The notes beneath the pieces were generated by a model that saw only the letters and a list, made by a program, of their open reading frames with translations, did not search any database and was not told where the DNA came from. DNA of 64,000 nucleotides, from contig NC_068973.1 of assembly GCF_016808095.1 (NCBI RefSeq), positions 34,590,077-34,654,076 of the forward strand, given 5' to 3'. This DNA is from Vigna angularis. Taxonomy: Eukaryota > Streptophyta > Magnoliopsida > Fabales > Fabaceae. This document shows positions 36,250-50,956 of the stretch, piece by piece. How positions within the stretch are numbered: the first letter of the stretch is position 1; every line of letters begins with the position of its first letter. The position numbers and the translations under genes were made by a program.

Positions 36250-36395
36250 TACATTGGGTTTTTAATTCAGCTTGAACATCCTTCAACCAGCCATGAAGAG
36301 TAATGAAAGCACCAATGAAACAAATGAATTTTATTGAAGAACTGATGAAGCAGAGTTTGTATGTATAACAATATATTATCTATTCTATTACAACT

Positions 36396-38218
36396 TGTCA
36401 ACACCCAATTTTATCCGGATAAATAAAATTCATCACAAAAATAAATAAATAAAAAAAAATAAAAAAAATAAAAAATAATACTATTTATTTTACTGTTTGC
36501 ACCCCCAAATTGAATTTTTAACTCTTAACCCAATGGCCCAAAATAATCCCACATTTTTTTACTTCCTCACCACTTTTTTTTATCACACCTCACTCTCCAC
36601 ATCACCTTCTGCATCATCCTCCACATCAAATACATTTTTCATTTACTATTACATTTTTTATATATTTATTTTTATTTAATTTTTTTTCTAACTTTTCTAA
36701 TTTTTCCACTTACTTTTTTTATTATATTTTATTTCACCTAATTTCTCCACCCACTTTTTATATTATTTCTTTCACTTATTTTCCACATTAAATTTTACTA
36801 TTTACTTTTTTATTATATTTTATTTCATCTAAATTTTCCACCAACTTATTATATTATTTTTATTCATCAACTTTCTCCGTCCATAATTCTATAAATACCC
36901 ATCCATTCTTCACTCCATTTTTACATAGGCAATTACATAACATCCATCTCTTCTCTCTCAAAACCTCTTCATTCCATCCCAAAACTCTACTTTTTTCTCT
37001 TACACTTTATTATTTCCTAATCCCTCTATACATATTAAATTCCATACCACATTTGTACTACAAGGTCATCTTCTTCACCTTCCACCTACCTCTTCTCACA
37101 ACTTATTACAAGTCAGGTTTTGCTCTATCATTCAAATCTTCAACAAGGTACATATGTTCTTCTCATTCCATTTATATATGCATTTTGATTACTTTTTTAG
37201 TTTATAAATTTATCTTGTTTTCTACCACATTTATTTTATCTTATGCTTTTTTTACATTTGTATGTCATAGATCTTTCAACTCATCTCTCTTTCTTAAAAT
37301 AAAAACAAAAAAAAATGACAAAAATATATAAAGCTTTAAAAAATATATAATAATATAAATATCCGTATGAGTACTCGTACAATCATCCGCCTAATACTCA
37401 ATGCGCAAAACAATAAAATAAACCAAAAAGTTGTGTGAGTACTCGTGCGATCAGCCTAGTACTTATTATGCAACATAATAGAACAAATTAAAAAAGTCAT
37501 ATGAGTACTCGTGCGATCAGCCTAGTGCGCAATACGCAAAATAATAAAATAAACCAAAAATTCATATGAGTACTCGTGCGATCAGCCTAGTTCTCATTAC
37601 GCAAAATCTAAATATTATATAAAAAATACAAAAAAATATATAAAATATCCAAAAACTCCAAAAATATCAAATTCTCATCCTAGCAACTTGAGCCAAAACT
37701 ACGTGATCCTTAATTCTCCATCAAGAGTGGAGATATGTAGGAGCAAAGTTAATCCTTGTCAGGTTCACCTCCCAAAAATCCAAAATAATCTTTCAAACAA
37801 TTTCCCAATCAATTTCTCAAACATCTTTCTAAACTTATTTTTAAAGAACTACGTACCCCTGATTTCTCACATGAGAATACGTAGGAGCAAGGTCAATCAT
37901 TGTCGGGCTTCCTAAAAATAAAAAATATTTTTCTTATTTGTTTTGTCTTGCATTGTTATTTTCAAACCACATCAACTTTGCACGTTTAATTAAAGGTATT
38001 ATTTTCAAGCAGGCGCTGTAGGGTACTAACATCTTCCCTATGCGTAACCGACTCCCGAACTCAAAACTCTGATTTCGTAGACCATGTCTTTATTATATGA
38101 TTTTTTCGTAGTTTTCCATAATAAACTATGGTGACGACTCTAAACTCCTATTTTCAAATCATTAATTAGTTTTAAAGAGTCTCGCTAGTCATTCCCTGTC
38201 ACGATTCCGGTTGCGACA
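36396..38218 (-). mobile_element. 1.8-kb solo LTR, Ogre-like family
   Basis: On the plus strand it reads from TGTCAACACCCAATTTTATC to GATTCCGGTTGCGACA, flanked by CAACT at 36391-36395 and 38219-38223. Its minus strand starts TGTCGCAACCGGAATCGTGA and shares the AACTATGGTG, GGTTACGCATAGGGAAG and CCTACAGCGCCTG features with the solo LTR at 11387-16559, but it is only a third as long and lacks the ACGARCG cluster. It is inserted in the 5' LTR of the old chromovirus. Confidence 0.88.
37360..37610. repeat. four-copy ~66-bp tandem array in solo LTR
   Basis: GAGTACTCGTGCGATCAGCC recurs at about 37370, 37437, 37503 and 37568 (first copy diverged). The position within the LTR corresponds to the 88-92-bp array of the longer relative, and both units share a GTGCGATCA core. 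Confidence 0.8.
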
Positions 38219-38548
38219 CAACTCAACAAAAATAATGCAATAGGAATAGAATAATTTGTATGGTCTTTGATGATTGTCCTTAGCTGGAAGAATTAAGGAT
38301 TCAACCTGATACATAGAAGAACCCAGAATAAGTAGAGAAATAAGAGAGAATAGACAAAGAGTCCATAAGGTTAGAAAGAAAATTCATACGAGACATATCT
38401 CTAATCCTCCAAATACTCATTTCTCTTGTGTAGATGTGTGCTCCTCCTAACTGTTTTGATGTTGCATGGATTCTTTGTCATCTTCTGCCCATGCTTGTAT
38501 TATTTTGTGCATTCTATTTTCTACCCCTGTCCTTTTATACATGTTACA

Positions 38549-39078
38549 CAATCCAGAAATAATTTTTATCAACAATAAATAATATATTAATTATAGAAGA
38601 TATTACACGTTTAGAATATACAAATCAAGTAAAAAGGATAAATATGTGTAGCTTCTATAGATAAGAGGGCAAAAACTTAGATCAACTATAAGAGAGAAAC
38701 ATACATCCAAAATCCTGCATAAATAATACTATGCACATGTTCCTATGACCCTCGGTGTTATTTATTGAAACACTTTTATTAATAAGAGTGTTATAGTTGA
38801 TGGTAATTCAAACCAATTATTATTAAAGATGGGAGTTAATACATGTTATTTGTAAATGACAATCCTCTTCATCAGTTTTGTAAATAACACAGTGAACTTT
38901 TTTTGTAGCATTTTTTTTCAAAAAAATAATAATAATTAAATGAGACAAATGGTTGTCCCAACCTATCTACAGAGGTCGAAAAGAAAAATAAAACTCCAAT
39001 AAACAAAACTTATAAAATTCAAACAATAAAAAAACTTAGAATCAGAAGAAAAAAAACATTTTACAGAAAAATCATTAA
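38549..39078. other. AT-rich spacer, no gene seen
   Basis: Flank of the old chromovirus. I see no coding frame or recognisable repeat end. Confidence 0.4.
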
Positions 39079-39366
39079 GGTTTTGTTCACTTGAATGAAT
39101 TTGGGGAGAGTGATTGAATGAATTTGAGAGGATTTGAAAGTAAATTTTTTGTTGTTTATTTGAATAAATTTGGAGGTAAGTGAAAATGGATTTGGAAGTA
39201 AAGTTTGTGAGAATTAGTATAGGATTTGATTGATGTGACAGATTAAAAAAATATACTTCCAAATCCACTCTTACTTACCTCCAAATCCACTGAAATAAAC
39301 AACAAAAAATTTATCTTCAAATCCATTCAATCAATCTCTTCCAAATTCATTCAAGTGAACAAAGTG
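39079..39366. mobile_element. foldback MITE, Tourist-like
   Basis: Long inverted repeats cover most of the 288 bp: GTTTTGTTCACTTGAATGAA on the left and its complement TTCATTCAAGTGAACAAAG on the right, continuing through TTTTTTGTTGTTTATTT and GATTTGGAGGTAAGT on both arms. It is flanked by TAA (39076-39078 and 39367-39369), which fits the 3-bp duplication of PIF/Harbinger-derived MITEs. It has no coding capacity. Confidence 0.75.
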
Positions 39367-39369
39367 TAA

Positions 39370-41930
<2,561 letters not shown>

Positions 41931-42378
41931 TTATTTGTGAAGGTTAACAGTAATAGGTTGATAGGTAAAGGCAAGCAGCTTCTCAGTGCAGGAAAGAAGC
42001 AGCTTTTCAAAGACAGCATGGTCGGGATGATCTTCATACTCTTGAACACCTTCTATGCTGTCAAAGCTTGATTCAAATATATGAGTGTACCCTTCGTGCA
42101 GGTGTAGGTTAACTTTCTCACTTTCATCGTTGCCCCTGAAACATAATTCATTAAATTATTACGATGATGTTCTGTACTCTAAAACTAGTTAAAAAAAAAT
42201 TAGATAATATGAGAATAATATTATATATGTATGTTTACCAATGGAATGAGTTCATGGCTGGGATGACATCCACGAGTTTTGCATATTCTGTGATGGCCTC
42301 TTCAATCTTCTCAGCAGTAGCATCTTCCTTGAACTTTGCCAATATCACCAGTCTCACTTCTTTCTTTGCTTCTGCCAT
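41931..42378 (-). CDS. A/B-barrel (Dabb) stress-response protein, copy 1
   Basis: Exons 42378-42239 and 42135-41931 (intron 103 bp, GT-AG, with the split tryptophan codon of FHW) encode 114 residues. It starts MAEAKKEVRLVILAKFKEDA and continues through VIPAMNSFHW, then GYTHIFESSFDSIEGVQEY and DHPDHAVFEKLL, the standard dimeric alpha-beta barrel pattern of plant HS1-like proteins. These are small soluble proteins linked to stress and defence; the biochemical activity is poorly known. No signal peptide. The C-terminal end (FTYQPITVNLHK) is a little longer than in the other two copies. A TATA box (TATATATATA, about 42429-42438) precedes it. Confidence 0.9.
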
Positions 42379-42426
42379 TTCTTCTCAGTTCTATTCATTC
42401 ACACAACCTCATTGCCCCTCTCACCC

Positions 42427-42440
42427 TCTATATATATACC
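42427..42440 (-). promoter_or_regulatory. TATA box of Dabb copy 1
   Basis: On the minus strand GGGTATATATATAGAGGG lies about 50-60 bases ahead of the start codon. Copies 2 and 3 have AT-rich TATA-like sequence at the same distance (about 46683-46695 and 52173-52178). Confidence 0.6.
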
Positions 42441-42479
42441 CACATTTACCACAATAAATACGTACATTAAATGATGCCA

Positions 42480-45400
42480 GATGTATAGGTATACGTATTG
42501 TTGTATCCTTTATCAGTTTTTATATTTATGTAGCCTCGATCATTGAGCTTCTCTCTTAATGCCACACAATAACGTTGGGTCCCGAAATACCCATCACATG
42601 CTCCATATTCCAACATTATTGAATAAATTAAATTTTAATTTCATTATTAGTAATTGGAACTTTATCTCCTAAAAGTAAGTTATTGGAACTTTTGTTATAT
42701 ATACATTTCTTATAAATCTTCCTTGTTAGAGGAAAATGATAAATACTTAATGAACGACTAAAATCATAATTTTTTTTTTCTAAATCAATTTAAATAGCAA
42801 ATAATTCCATACGGAGACAAAATGTCGCACTCCAATACACTATCATAAAATAACTTCATTGTTCTTCTTTCATCACTACTATCAATTATTGAAATTGAAA
42901 TGACCTAAACTCTTAATCTCCAGCCTTACTGCTCATTACACTACAACCACAGCTCGATTTCTCAGAAAACAAAAATCCTAAAATTTCAAACTCAAAATCA
43001 CATAAATTGCTCTAAAAAGAAAAAAGAAAAATCAAAATATTTTTTTACAGTATTTTTTCTCTTTATGTTATATAAAAGTAAATCATATTAACATTTGGAT
43101 GCAAAAGGCATGTCTATATTTTTAAATAGATGAGTTAGAGATTTTTATTAAGAGAGTTATTTATAAGAATTATTTGAAATAAAAGATATATGTAATTTTA
43201 ATATAGATCTTTTATATAAATTATTTTAAATTCAGTTATCGATGGGTCTTTTCAGAGGAAAATCACCAAAAAGAAACAACATTGGCAATAAGACCTAAAT
43301 TTAAATAATAGATTATTATTATCATTTTTAACCTAAAAAAGTCAATCTTGATGAATTGAGGTCGGATTTTATTCATTATAGTATCTCTTTAAAACTTTAA
43401 AGTTTTAGGTTATGAATTGAGCTCAGATTTGATTTATTATTGTATCTCCTTGATGAATTTTTTTCCGATAGACCTATCATTTATATAAACCATTTTTTTC
43501 AATTTACAAATAATTATCTTCAATTTTTTGTTAGTTGATAAAAGTTTTAATATCAAATGCCACATGCTTTTTTTTGGAGGATACTCCTGTCACATTCTTA
43601 CTTATATACAAGAGGACAAAGAAAATATGTATTCCAATAAATCCTTACCAAACAATTTCGAAGTGATTAAACGTGGAGAAATGACGAGATTTACTCTCAC
43701 ATTTATAATTTTAATAATATTTTGTAAGTGTAAGTATTTTCCATTGTTACATCTTTTTTAATTTATAATATTCATATCATTTTCAATTTAAAACTTTAAG
43801 TAATAATTTTATAAATATATTCATATAAAATTTAACATTCTTATATTTATTTAATATGAAATTTAATTAATATTTAGATTTTTTATATTAATTTTTTACC
43901 ATGGTACTTATTTAGAAAAATAATACTAAAAATATATTATAATTATACAGAAATCAGATATCACAAAATAATATAAACCCACGTGCAAAAAGAAAGTAGG
44001 TAAGAAAATAAAACTTGTTTAGTTTTTCTTCCTCAATTATTGGCCTGGTGGAATGCTATTCATAATTACTGCATAGAAAAAACCAAAGGCCCATAACTGA
44101 AAATAATGATAATAATAATAAAATAATAAAATCTGTTCTTGCATTCTACTATAGTCACGTACAAATCCAGTTTCGTCCAAACCGAGTCGGGCCCAGGACT
44201 GTCTCAAAATGCCAGGCCGACAATGAAAGAGATCCGTTTCTTTAAATTGTATGACATTTTTTTATTTGAGTTAAATACATCTTTTTCACAAATTATATTT
44301 CATTTTTAAATTAGATATATTTTTATTTTATTTTAATATTTTATAAGTAAAATATTTTTTGGAAATACGAAATATTATTTATAATATGATAAAAAATATT
44401 TATATTAAATTATAATATAATCATTGTTATTAAAAATATATTTAATATATTTTTAAAAATACAGAAATTAAATAAATATTTGATTAGAACATAAAATATA
44501 ACTTTTAAAATAGTTTAAAGAAGAAAAACTATTTAATATTTTTTATTATTTATAAATAAATTAAAATTTATATATAATTTTAAAAATATGATCATGTTGG
44601 TTGTTATTTTCTCCTAATGTATTATATCTACAAATCTTCATTGTTAGTATTTAATAGGGAAAAATATATTTAATCATGTTATAACAATGGTGCCACCTAA
44701 AAATATCTCATTTGGTGGCCATTATTCTGACACCAATGTCAATATGCATGTGGCCATAATTTTTATACCAGTGTTGATGGGTGTGAATTGGTGTCAGGAT
44801 AATTAATTAATTATACATAGATATATGACATATATATTCATCTTATATTTTTCTGTTTTCCTTTCAGTATTTGCAAAAAAATAGATATGCTAAAGTATTA
44901 ATATAATGAGATTCTAACCAATAACATTTAAATAGTAATAGATTAAATTATATATGGTAAGTGTAATTTGCCCTAAGAGGAAATTTTGTCTGCTATTATG
45001 GCCATTAAGCACGCCTTTTGGGTAGGATGACACAAGTTTTAGCTTCAACATAACTGCTTTTATAATTATACCATTTAAGAATAATATTTAATTTTTAAAA
45101 CTTAAAATAATAATATGTCAAATATAATATTATTTTTTTACATTATTTCACTTTTAATGTTTTATGTTTTTCAAATCTTTAGCAATAAATACTAATGTCT
45201 ATTAATGTATTTTTTTAAGTCAACTTAGACTACATATATAATAGATTTTCTTAAAAAATAAGAGAATTTCTTAATCAATAGTTGATAATAATTATGTATT
45301 AGGACTACACCTGATTGTATGTGTTATTAGGTTTCAAATTCCATCTACTTGCTAAAAATATCAAAATGGTTAAGCTTTTCTCAACCACTTGAAAATATTT

Positions 45401-45813
45401 ATTTATTAAACCTAAATTGGGATCTAATATACAACTCAAAAGCATCCTTACTTACCAAATTAAGTATTCCCTTTATTTGAATATACTTTTTAAAATAAAA
45501 ATGAAATCATTTAGACGTTTAGAAAAAGAAAAAAAAAACTTATCAACCATTACCATAATAAAAGTATCAGTATTTTATAGAGTAGATATTTCTTTCTAAA
45601 TATACTAAAACATTCCACAAATATGACACACAAATACATATGTGTAAGCTACATTCAAATATCAAATTCAGATATATGTGTTCATAAAGGAAACCATTGT
45701 AGTACATACAATAATCAAAGTAGAGATTACAATAATTAAGAAGAAACAACCAAACTTATTTTTATGAGTTACTAACAGTGAAATTGAGACATTATTACTC
45801 TCCCAATCAAAGG
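42480..45813. other. AT-rich intergenic region, no gene seen
   Basis: Very AT-rich with many ATTT and TTAA runs. The short frames here (for example 43528-43761) have no recognisable family. A GGTGTCAG/CTGACACC-like pair near 44730-44800 may mark an old small transposon, without support for termini. Confidence 0.5.
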
Positions 45814-46652
45814 TTAACTGGTAGGTTTATAGTCAATGACAAGTATTTTGTCCAGATTGGAAAGTAGCAAATTTCCAAACTCAACATGAGCAGGATGATC
45901 TAAATACTCAGCAATGGCTTCTGTACTCTCAAAGGTTGATTCAAACACATGAGTGAAGCCTTGATGCAGATTTTCAACACTCACATCTTTGCCCCTACAA
46001 TAAATAGTTCGCCTATCAGCTATACATATATGTTGTTCTGAAATATCTCAACTAAGCCACTAGAATGAGTTTATTTAGATGCCAATGTTTAGAAAGTTAT
46101 ACAGTAAAAACTCAATGACTTTGCTCAGTCTATGCAAGTTCCATCTATTGAGACCACATATAATTCTTTCAACAAAATCCAAAATTCTATTCATATAAGC
46201 CTTAATTGTGCCATTAAACTTTGTAAATTTGTCAAACATTTCGAGTGCAAACTTAAGCCTTAAACAATGTATCTTTAAGAAGCAGAACCCCTTCTGTCTT
46301 CTTTTTTTTTACATATGTGGGTAAAATTGTCCAAAAATTACGAAAATAAACCAGTCAGAAAATAATTACAATAACAAAAATCAAAGGACCCTACAGTGCA
46401 GAAAAGGCAGAGATCTTCTGAAACCTACAATTTCACCGATGGACTATTCCAATCATCTTAGCTGTAAGATTTGTGAATACTAGAAGCATGTGCAATGGAT
46501 AAGGTAGCATACCAATGGAAGGATTTCATGGGTGGAATAAGATTGACCAGGTTGGCAAAGGCATTGATGAGTTCTTCAATCTTCTCGGTAGTGACATCGT
46601 CCTGGAACTTTGCGAGCACTATGTGTTTCACTAGTCCTTTTGCTTCCTCCAT
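45814..46652 (-). CDS. A/B-barrel (Dabb) stress-response protein, copy 2
   Basis: Exons 46652-46513 and 45994-45814 with a 518-bp GT-AG intron at the same position as in copy 1 encode 106 residues: MEEAKGLVKHIVLAKFQDDV, then LIPPMKSFHW, GKDVSVENLHQGFTHVFEST and DHPAHVEFGNLL. The whole Dabb domain is present without stops. Its intron shares long similarity with the intron of copy 3 (for example CACTAGAATGAGTTTATTTA), so copies 2 and 3 come from a later duplication than copy 1. Role as for HS1-like proteins, inferred from the family. Confidence 0.9.
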
Positions 46653-46906
46653 TTTTACAACTACCCATTTTTCCTTCTCTCACTCTTTATGTATCTATCT
46701 CAAAAAAAAACACTTTTATTATCATAATTTTGAATGTTTTTAACTGAATAAATTAATTTAAAATTTTATATTTTGTAATTAAATATTTACTATTTAATTT
46801 TTTTTATTAATTAAATAACATAATTATTTTCTTGATTTATGTAACATCTCATTAACTATTTAGAAAGTTTCACAAATTTAATATAATAAAACAATTAACA
46901 ATTAAA

Positions 46907-47592
46907 ACTTTACATTTAGTAAATAAATAGTTTTACCCAAAATATAATAATTTGGAAAATTTATAATCAAAATATTCGAAGAGAATACTTAGTATAAATA
47001 CATTGAAAAGAAGTTGAAGTATAGAAAAAATTTTAAAGTAAAGGATAACTTGACTTAATTTTGAGTGTTTTTTTAGAAATAATATGTAAATATAATTTTT
47101 TCTTCTTTTGTGATATGAGCTTATAGTACTATAACACACAATTTCCATGGAACCGTGCCAAAAGATACCAATCACGTTAAAATTGACTGATATGGAGAGT
47201 AGCGAATTAAATGTAATGAAAGGTCTTATTGTCTCTTTCGTAAAAAAATGAATTTTTTTTTACAAAGATACTTTGACAAAATTTTAACATCATCTACGTG
47301 TCATTCTGTTATTGGTCTATGTTGGTGTTTATGATTATTATTATTGATTTTCTTTTAAGTAAAGTATTTTTAATCATTTTTTTATATTTTTCTATCTCTT
47401 TTAATACATACAAAAAACTTTATATTTAATAAATAAATAGTTTTACAAAAATAATAATAATTTGGAAAATTTATAATCAAAATATATAAATACATTAAAA
47501 AAAAGTTGAAGTATAGAAAAAAATTTAAAGTAAAGGATAACTTGACTTAATTTTGTGTGCCTTAGAAATAATATGTAAATATAATTTTTTTA
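46907..47592. repeat. direct repeat pair upstream of Dabb copy 2
   Basis: Segments about 46907-47103 and 47427-47592 are alike (AAATAAATAGTTTTAC, AATTTGGAAAATTTATAATC, AAGGATAACTTGACTTAATT), offset by 520 bp. The TAAATAAATAGTTTTAC edge may mark a small element or a local duplication. Confidence 0.65.
47140..47240 (-). promoter_or_regulatory. upstream block shared by Dabb copies 2 and 3
   Basis: ATTTCCATGGAACCGTGCCA followed by AAAGATACCAATCACG (about 47140-47175) recurs at about 52390-52425, upstream of copy 3. In copy 3 it lies about 250-290 bp from the start codon and in copy 2 about 490-520 bp. It is either promoter sequence kept after duplication or a shared regulatory block. Confidence 0.5.
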
Positions 47593-47599
47593 GTTTTCT

Positions 47600-48780
47600 T
47601 TTTATAATTATAAGTTATTATATGTATATTCATCTATAATAATACAATACTTCATATTTTATGTCTTGTTTTATTTCTATAATTATCAACATGATTTTTT
47701 TTAGTTTAGTTTATGTTATTTTTTATATCTACACTCCGAAATCGTTTGTGCGATTCTACAAAATACTATAAATTATCCTTTGTAACATAAAAAAAATCTT
47801 ACCCTTAACAAAAAATACATAATAATATCTTTCATAAACAAGATATTATTGAAATCAAACATTTTCCTCTACATCTTTATTTCACCGTTTCTAACACCTG
47901 CTCACTCTGACATTCTTCTAAACTCATACCTGTAAAAGAGAAAACAAATACAAGGATAAACTAATATTGTAAAATAATCAAATCATGCAATTATAATTTA
48001 GATACAACACATTTCACTTTAAAATCAAACAAGAACCTAAACATATATAATCATTCTAGACTTGACAAATCTAGATACAGGTATTGATGTCGAGCTACGA
48101 CGAATTATGCACTTGTGGTGATGGAACAATTATCCTCTGTCCAAGTTACCACACAAGATTAGTTCGTCAATCACCTCTATCCAAGCTCATTAAAGTCCAA
48201 ATCAAAATCATCAACATCGTGCATCAAATAACCAAGCATACTCATCAAAACATATTCAACACTAAAACAATCATTTCAATTATACCAAATCAACATAACA
48301 TTATTCCTCACAACATAACAAACATAAATTCATGTATCATAACACGAAATTAAGGATAAAATCAGTTTCTCTTACTTGTTAGAAGACCAGACGATCCTAA
48401 AGAACCCCAAAACCCTCTCACATATCAAAGGACATTAACTATGCCTACAAACAATGAAATCTCATGATCAAGGTATGTCATTAAGACCATTGGTCGACAA
48501 TGAACTAACAAGAGAGGTTGAATCACACATGCGAGAAATCCCCTTTGCATGTGTCTTAAACTAAAAACTAAAGAAAAAGAAGCATAAATTGACTTACTCT
48601 AAATGAAAGACTGATCGGTTGAAAGGGGAGAACTCACTGTCGTGATCTCCTAGACACCTCTTGATCGTCGAACAGATGTCTCAAGAGTTAGAAATCTTAG
48701 AGAGAAAGGAGAGAGAAGTCAAAGAATGAGTTTTAGAGAGATGACGAGTGTTTTATATAATAAGAAGTGTTTATGAAATT
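47600..48780. other. repeat-like region, possibly an old LTR fragment
   Basis: From about 47930 the base composition is less AT-rich. It includes GATGTCGAGCTACGACGAAT, and on the minus strand a TTATATAAAACACTCGTC promoter-like stretch near 48755. The style is that of a Tekay-type LTR on the minus strand, but I cannot fix ends. The short plus-strand frame at 48084-48353 is not supported as a gene. Confidence 0.35.
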
Positions 48781-48784
48781 ATAT

Positions 48785-49560
48785 TTATATTATTGAATTA
48801 TTTTAAGGTTTAATAGGTTCGGAGGTCCCTATATTTGCAGGTTCGTTTCAATTGGGTGCTCCAATTTTGGAAGTGATCAATTGGACCCCTAATTTAACAA
48901 AATTGAGTCAATAATATCCTTTCCGTTAAATGTAATGGATGGCGTTAAATTTTTAAACAAGTGACATGTTGAGCATCTTTTTATTTCCCGGTGGCACAAT
49001 TTGAACTTAATACGTGGCACAGCAGAAAAGTAATCTCTTATTTGATTGTTGAGATTTTAGGGAAAAAAGAGATAGATTATGCGTTGTTACTGTTAATGTA
49101 GATGAAATGCCAGATCCAACATTAATTTTAATAAAATAATTATTATTAATTTTAATTTATGTATTATTATTTAAATAATAATTAAAACTTTTGTTATAAA
49201 TCTACTAAACGGATGTGGAACATCCGTTGAATTAGTTTTTATTTTTTTAGTTTTTAGTTTTTTATTTTTTTATATTTTAAATTAATATATAAATATTATT
49301 TAATTTTTTAAAAATTATTACTTAATTATTTATAAATTAATTTTGTTTTATTTAATAAAATAACTATTATTAAATTAATTTATATATTATTATTTAAATA
49401 ATAAATAAAATATTTTGTAAAAATCTATTAAATGGATGTGGCACATCCGTTAAAGTTTTTTTTTTTTTTAAATAAAAACAATAAACTAAAATATAAAATA
49501 TGTAAACAGATGTCAACATCCGTACATCCGTTCACAAGATATTGGGTGGTGCAGGGAGCA
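48785..49560. repeat. unclassified repeat with CGGATGT palindromes
   Basis: It begins with phrases such as CAATTGGGTGCTCCAATTTT and GGACCCCTAATTTAAC, similar in style to 29960-30150. Two short palindromes follow: AACGGATGT gga ACATCCGTT at 49208-49228 and AATGGATGT ggc ACATCCGTT at 49431-49451, with a partial third near 49507-49530. No coding frame. Confidence 0.55.
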
Positions 49561-50325
49561 AGTCTCTCAAACTTATAACCTTGTTAAGGATTGTTCTTTT
49601 TATCCTCTTTGATACATCTTTTCATTATATTATATAAGCAGTCGTAAGTTATTTTTGAATGTAATATTTAAAAAAAAAAAACATTAAATTCATGTGTTCA
49701 AAGAGTTTTAATGGTCTTTCCTTATTTTTTTTTTCAACTTTTACTTTGAAAGGTTTAAATGTAACATAGGCTTTTGACTTCTCAAATAATAAATAAAAGC
49801 ATATTTTTCTAAATAATTGTCAATAAAAAAGTACTTAAATACTTTTGCCTCCATGGATAATAGTTTTATTAAGCCACATAAATTTGAATGCACAAAATCC
49901 AAAAGATTATTTGTTTTCTATGATTTCTTTTTTGTTAGGAAATTGAGATCAATATTATTTATTAGCAAATATATTCTTTCCAAACTCGAAAAAGAACATA
50001 AATTTGTGAAAGAAATTTTATCATTTCTTTTTGTTTGAAAAACTTTAATTATCTAATATTTAAATGTCTATAACAATAATGTTGAAACTAAGAAGGATAT
50101 TTTTCTTTGACCATTAAACTAGATTAAATGTTTTCAATCTTTAGAAATAAAAGTTAGTTTGAGCATTATGTTATGGACATAGAAGTAACTCAACCATAAT
50201 ATATGATTTTTCTATCTCAAAAGAAACATGTAAGATAAATTTTTAACAAGTTTCAAGTGAAGAATAACAATCATGTATGTACTGGAGTTGAATGTGACAC
50301 AGATAATGATGGAAAAAGCGTGGTA
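49561..50325. other. AT-rich spacer, probably copia debris
   Basis: AT-rich sequence leading into the recognisable copia remnant at 50330. The 73-codon frame at 49817-50038 could be decayed pol, but I see no motif that proves it. Confidence 0.35.
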
Positions 50326-50329
50326 ACAC

Positions 50330-50640
50330 ATATTTCAAGAAAAATGTCGACCGTATAATGTATCTCATTGTAACTAGGCTAAACATAATGTATTTTGTCA
50401 GTTTGATTAACAGGGACATGAAAAATCATATTGAATTACATTTATTGGCTGCCAAAAAATTCTTCACTATGTACAAGAAACTCGTAACTTTGGAATATAT
50501 TACAAAAAGGGTGAAAAATGTGATTTGATTGGATTTACAAACAGTGATTATGCAGATAATCTAGATGATAAAAGAAACACATTTGGGGGGAGCACTATAA
50601 TTAACAGGTTACCATAATACACTATACCACTCCTCATAAT
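50330..50640 (+). pseudogene. Ty1/copia pol remnant (RT end to RNase H)
   Basis: The frame reads YLIVTRLNIMYFVSLINRDM and then IELHLLAAKKFF, followed after shifts by LIGFTNSDYADNLDD-like sequence. This is the copia pattern from ATRPDIxFAVSxxSR to GFxDSDYAGDxDDRKS. Stops and a TTTGGGGGGAGCACT insertion-like stretch break it. It is an isolated fragment without LTRs. Confidence 0.75.
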
Positions 50641-50956
50641 GTTTATGGTTTTGTAATGAACCTATTTAAAATGTTATACCATTCTGAATGAAAGATACAA
50701 AAAGAGAACACAAATTCTACTAGATTTTAGTGCTAGAGATGATGATAGCCAAGATGGGCAAGTGTGAAGTGAAGGTTGAAAGTTTTATGGTAGACATTTA
50801 TATTTCAAATCCAAATTGATATGCATAAATGAAATCATTGTAGTGCATACACCAAAGGGAATCATTGAAGTTCGTAAAATAACTGAGATCAAACAACCAA
50901 AATTATTTTTATCAGAGCACTAACAGTGAACTGAGCATCAATTTCCCAATGAAAGG

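Larger units (their letters stand above)
33114..38548 (-). mobile_element. decayed chromovirus with nested solo LTR
   Basis: LTRs 33114-33520 (407 bp) and 36325-38548 (interrupted by 36396-38218) both run from TGAATTTTATTGAAGAACTG to CATGTTACA on the plus strand and are visibly diverged, so the element is old. The body carries broken gag, protease, integrase and chromodomain on the minus strand; reverse transcriptase and RNase H are deleted. The sequence inside the 5' LTR, TTTCATTGGTGCTTTCATTA, lies where a primer-binding site is expected. I found no flanking 5-bp duplication. Confidence 0.8.
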
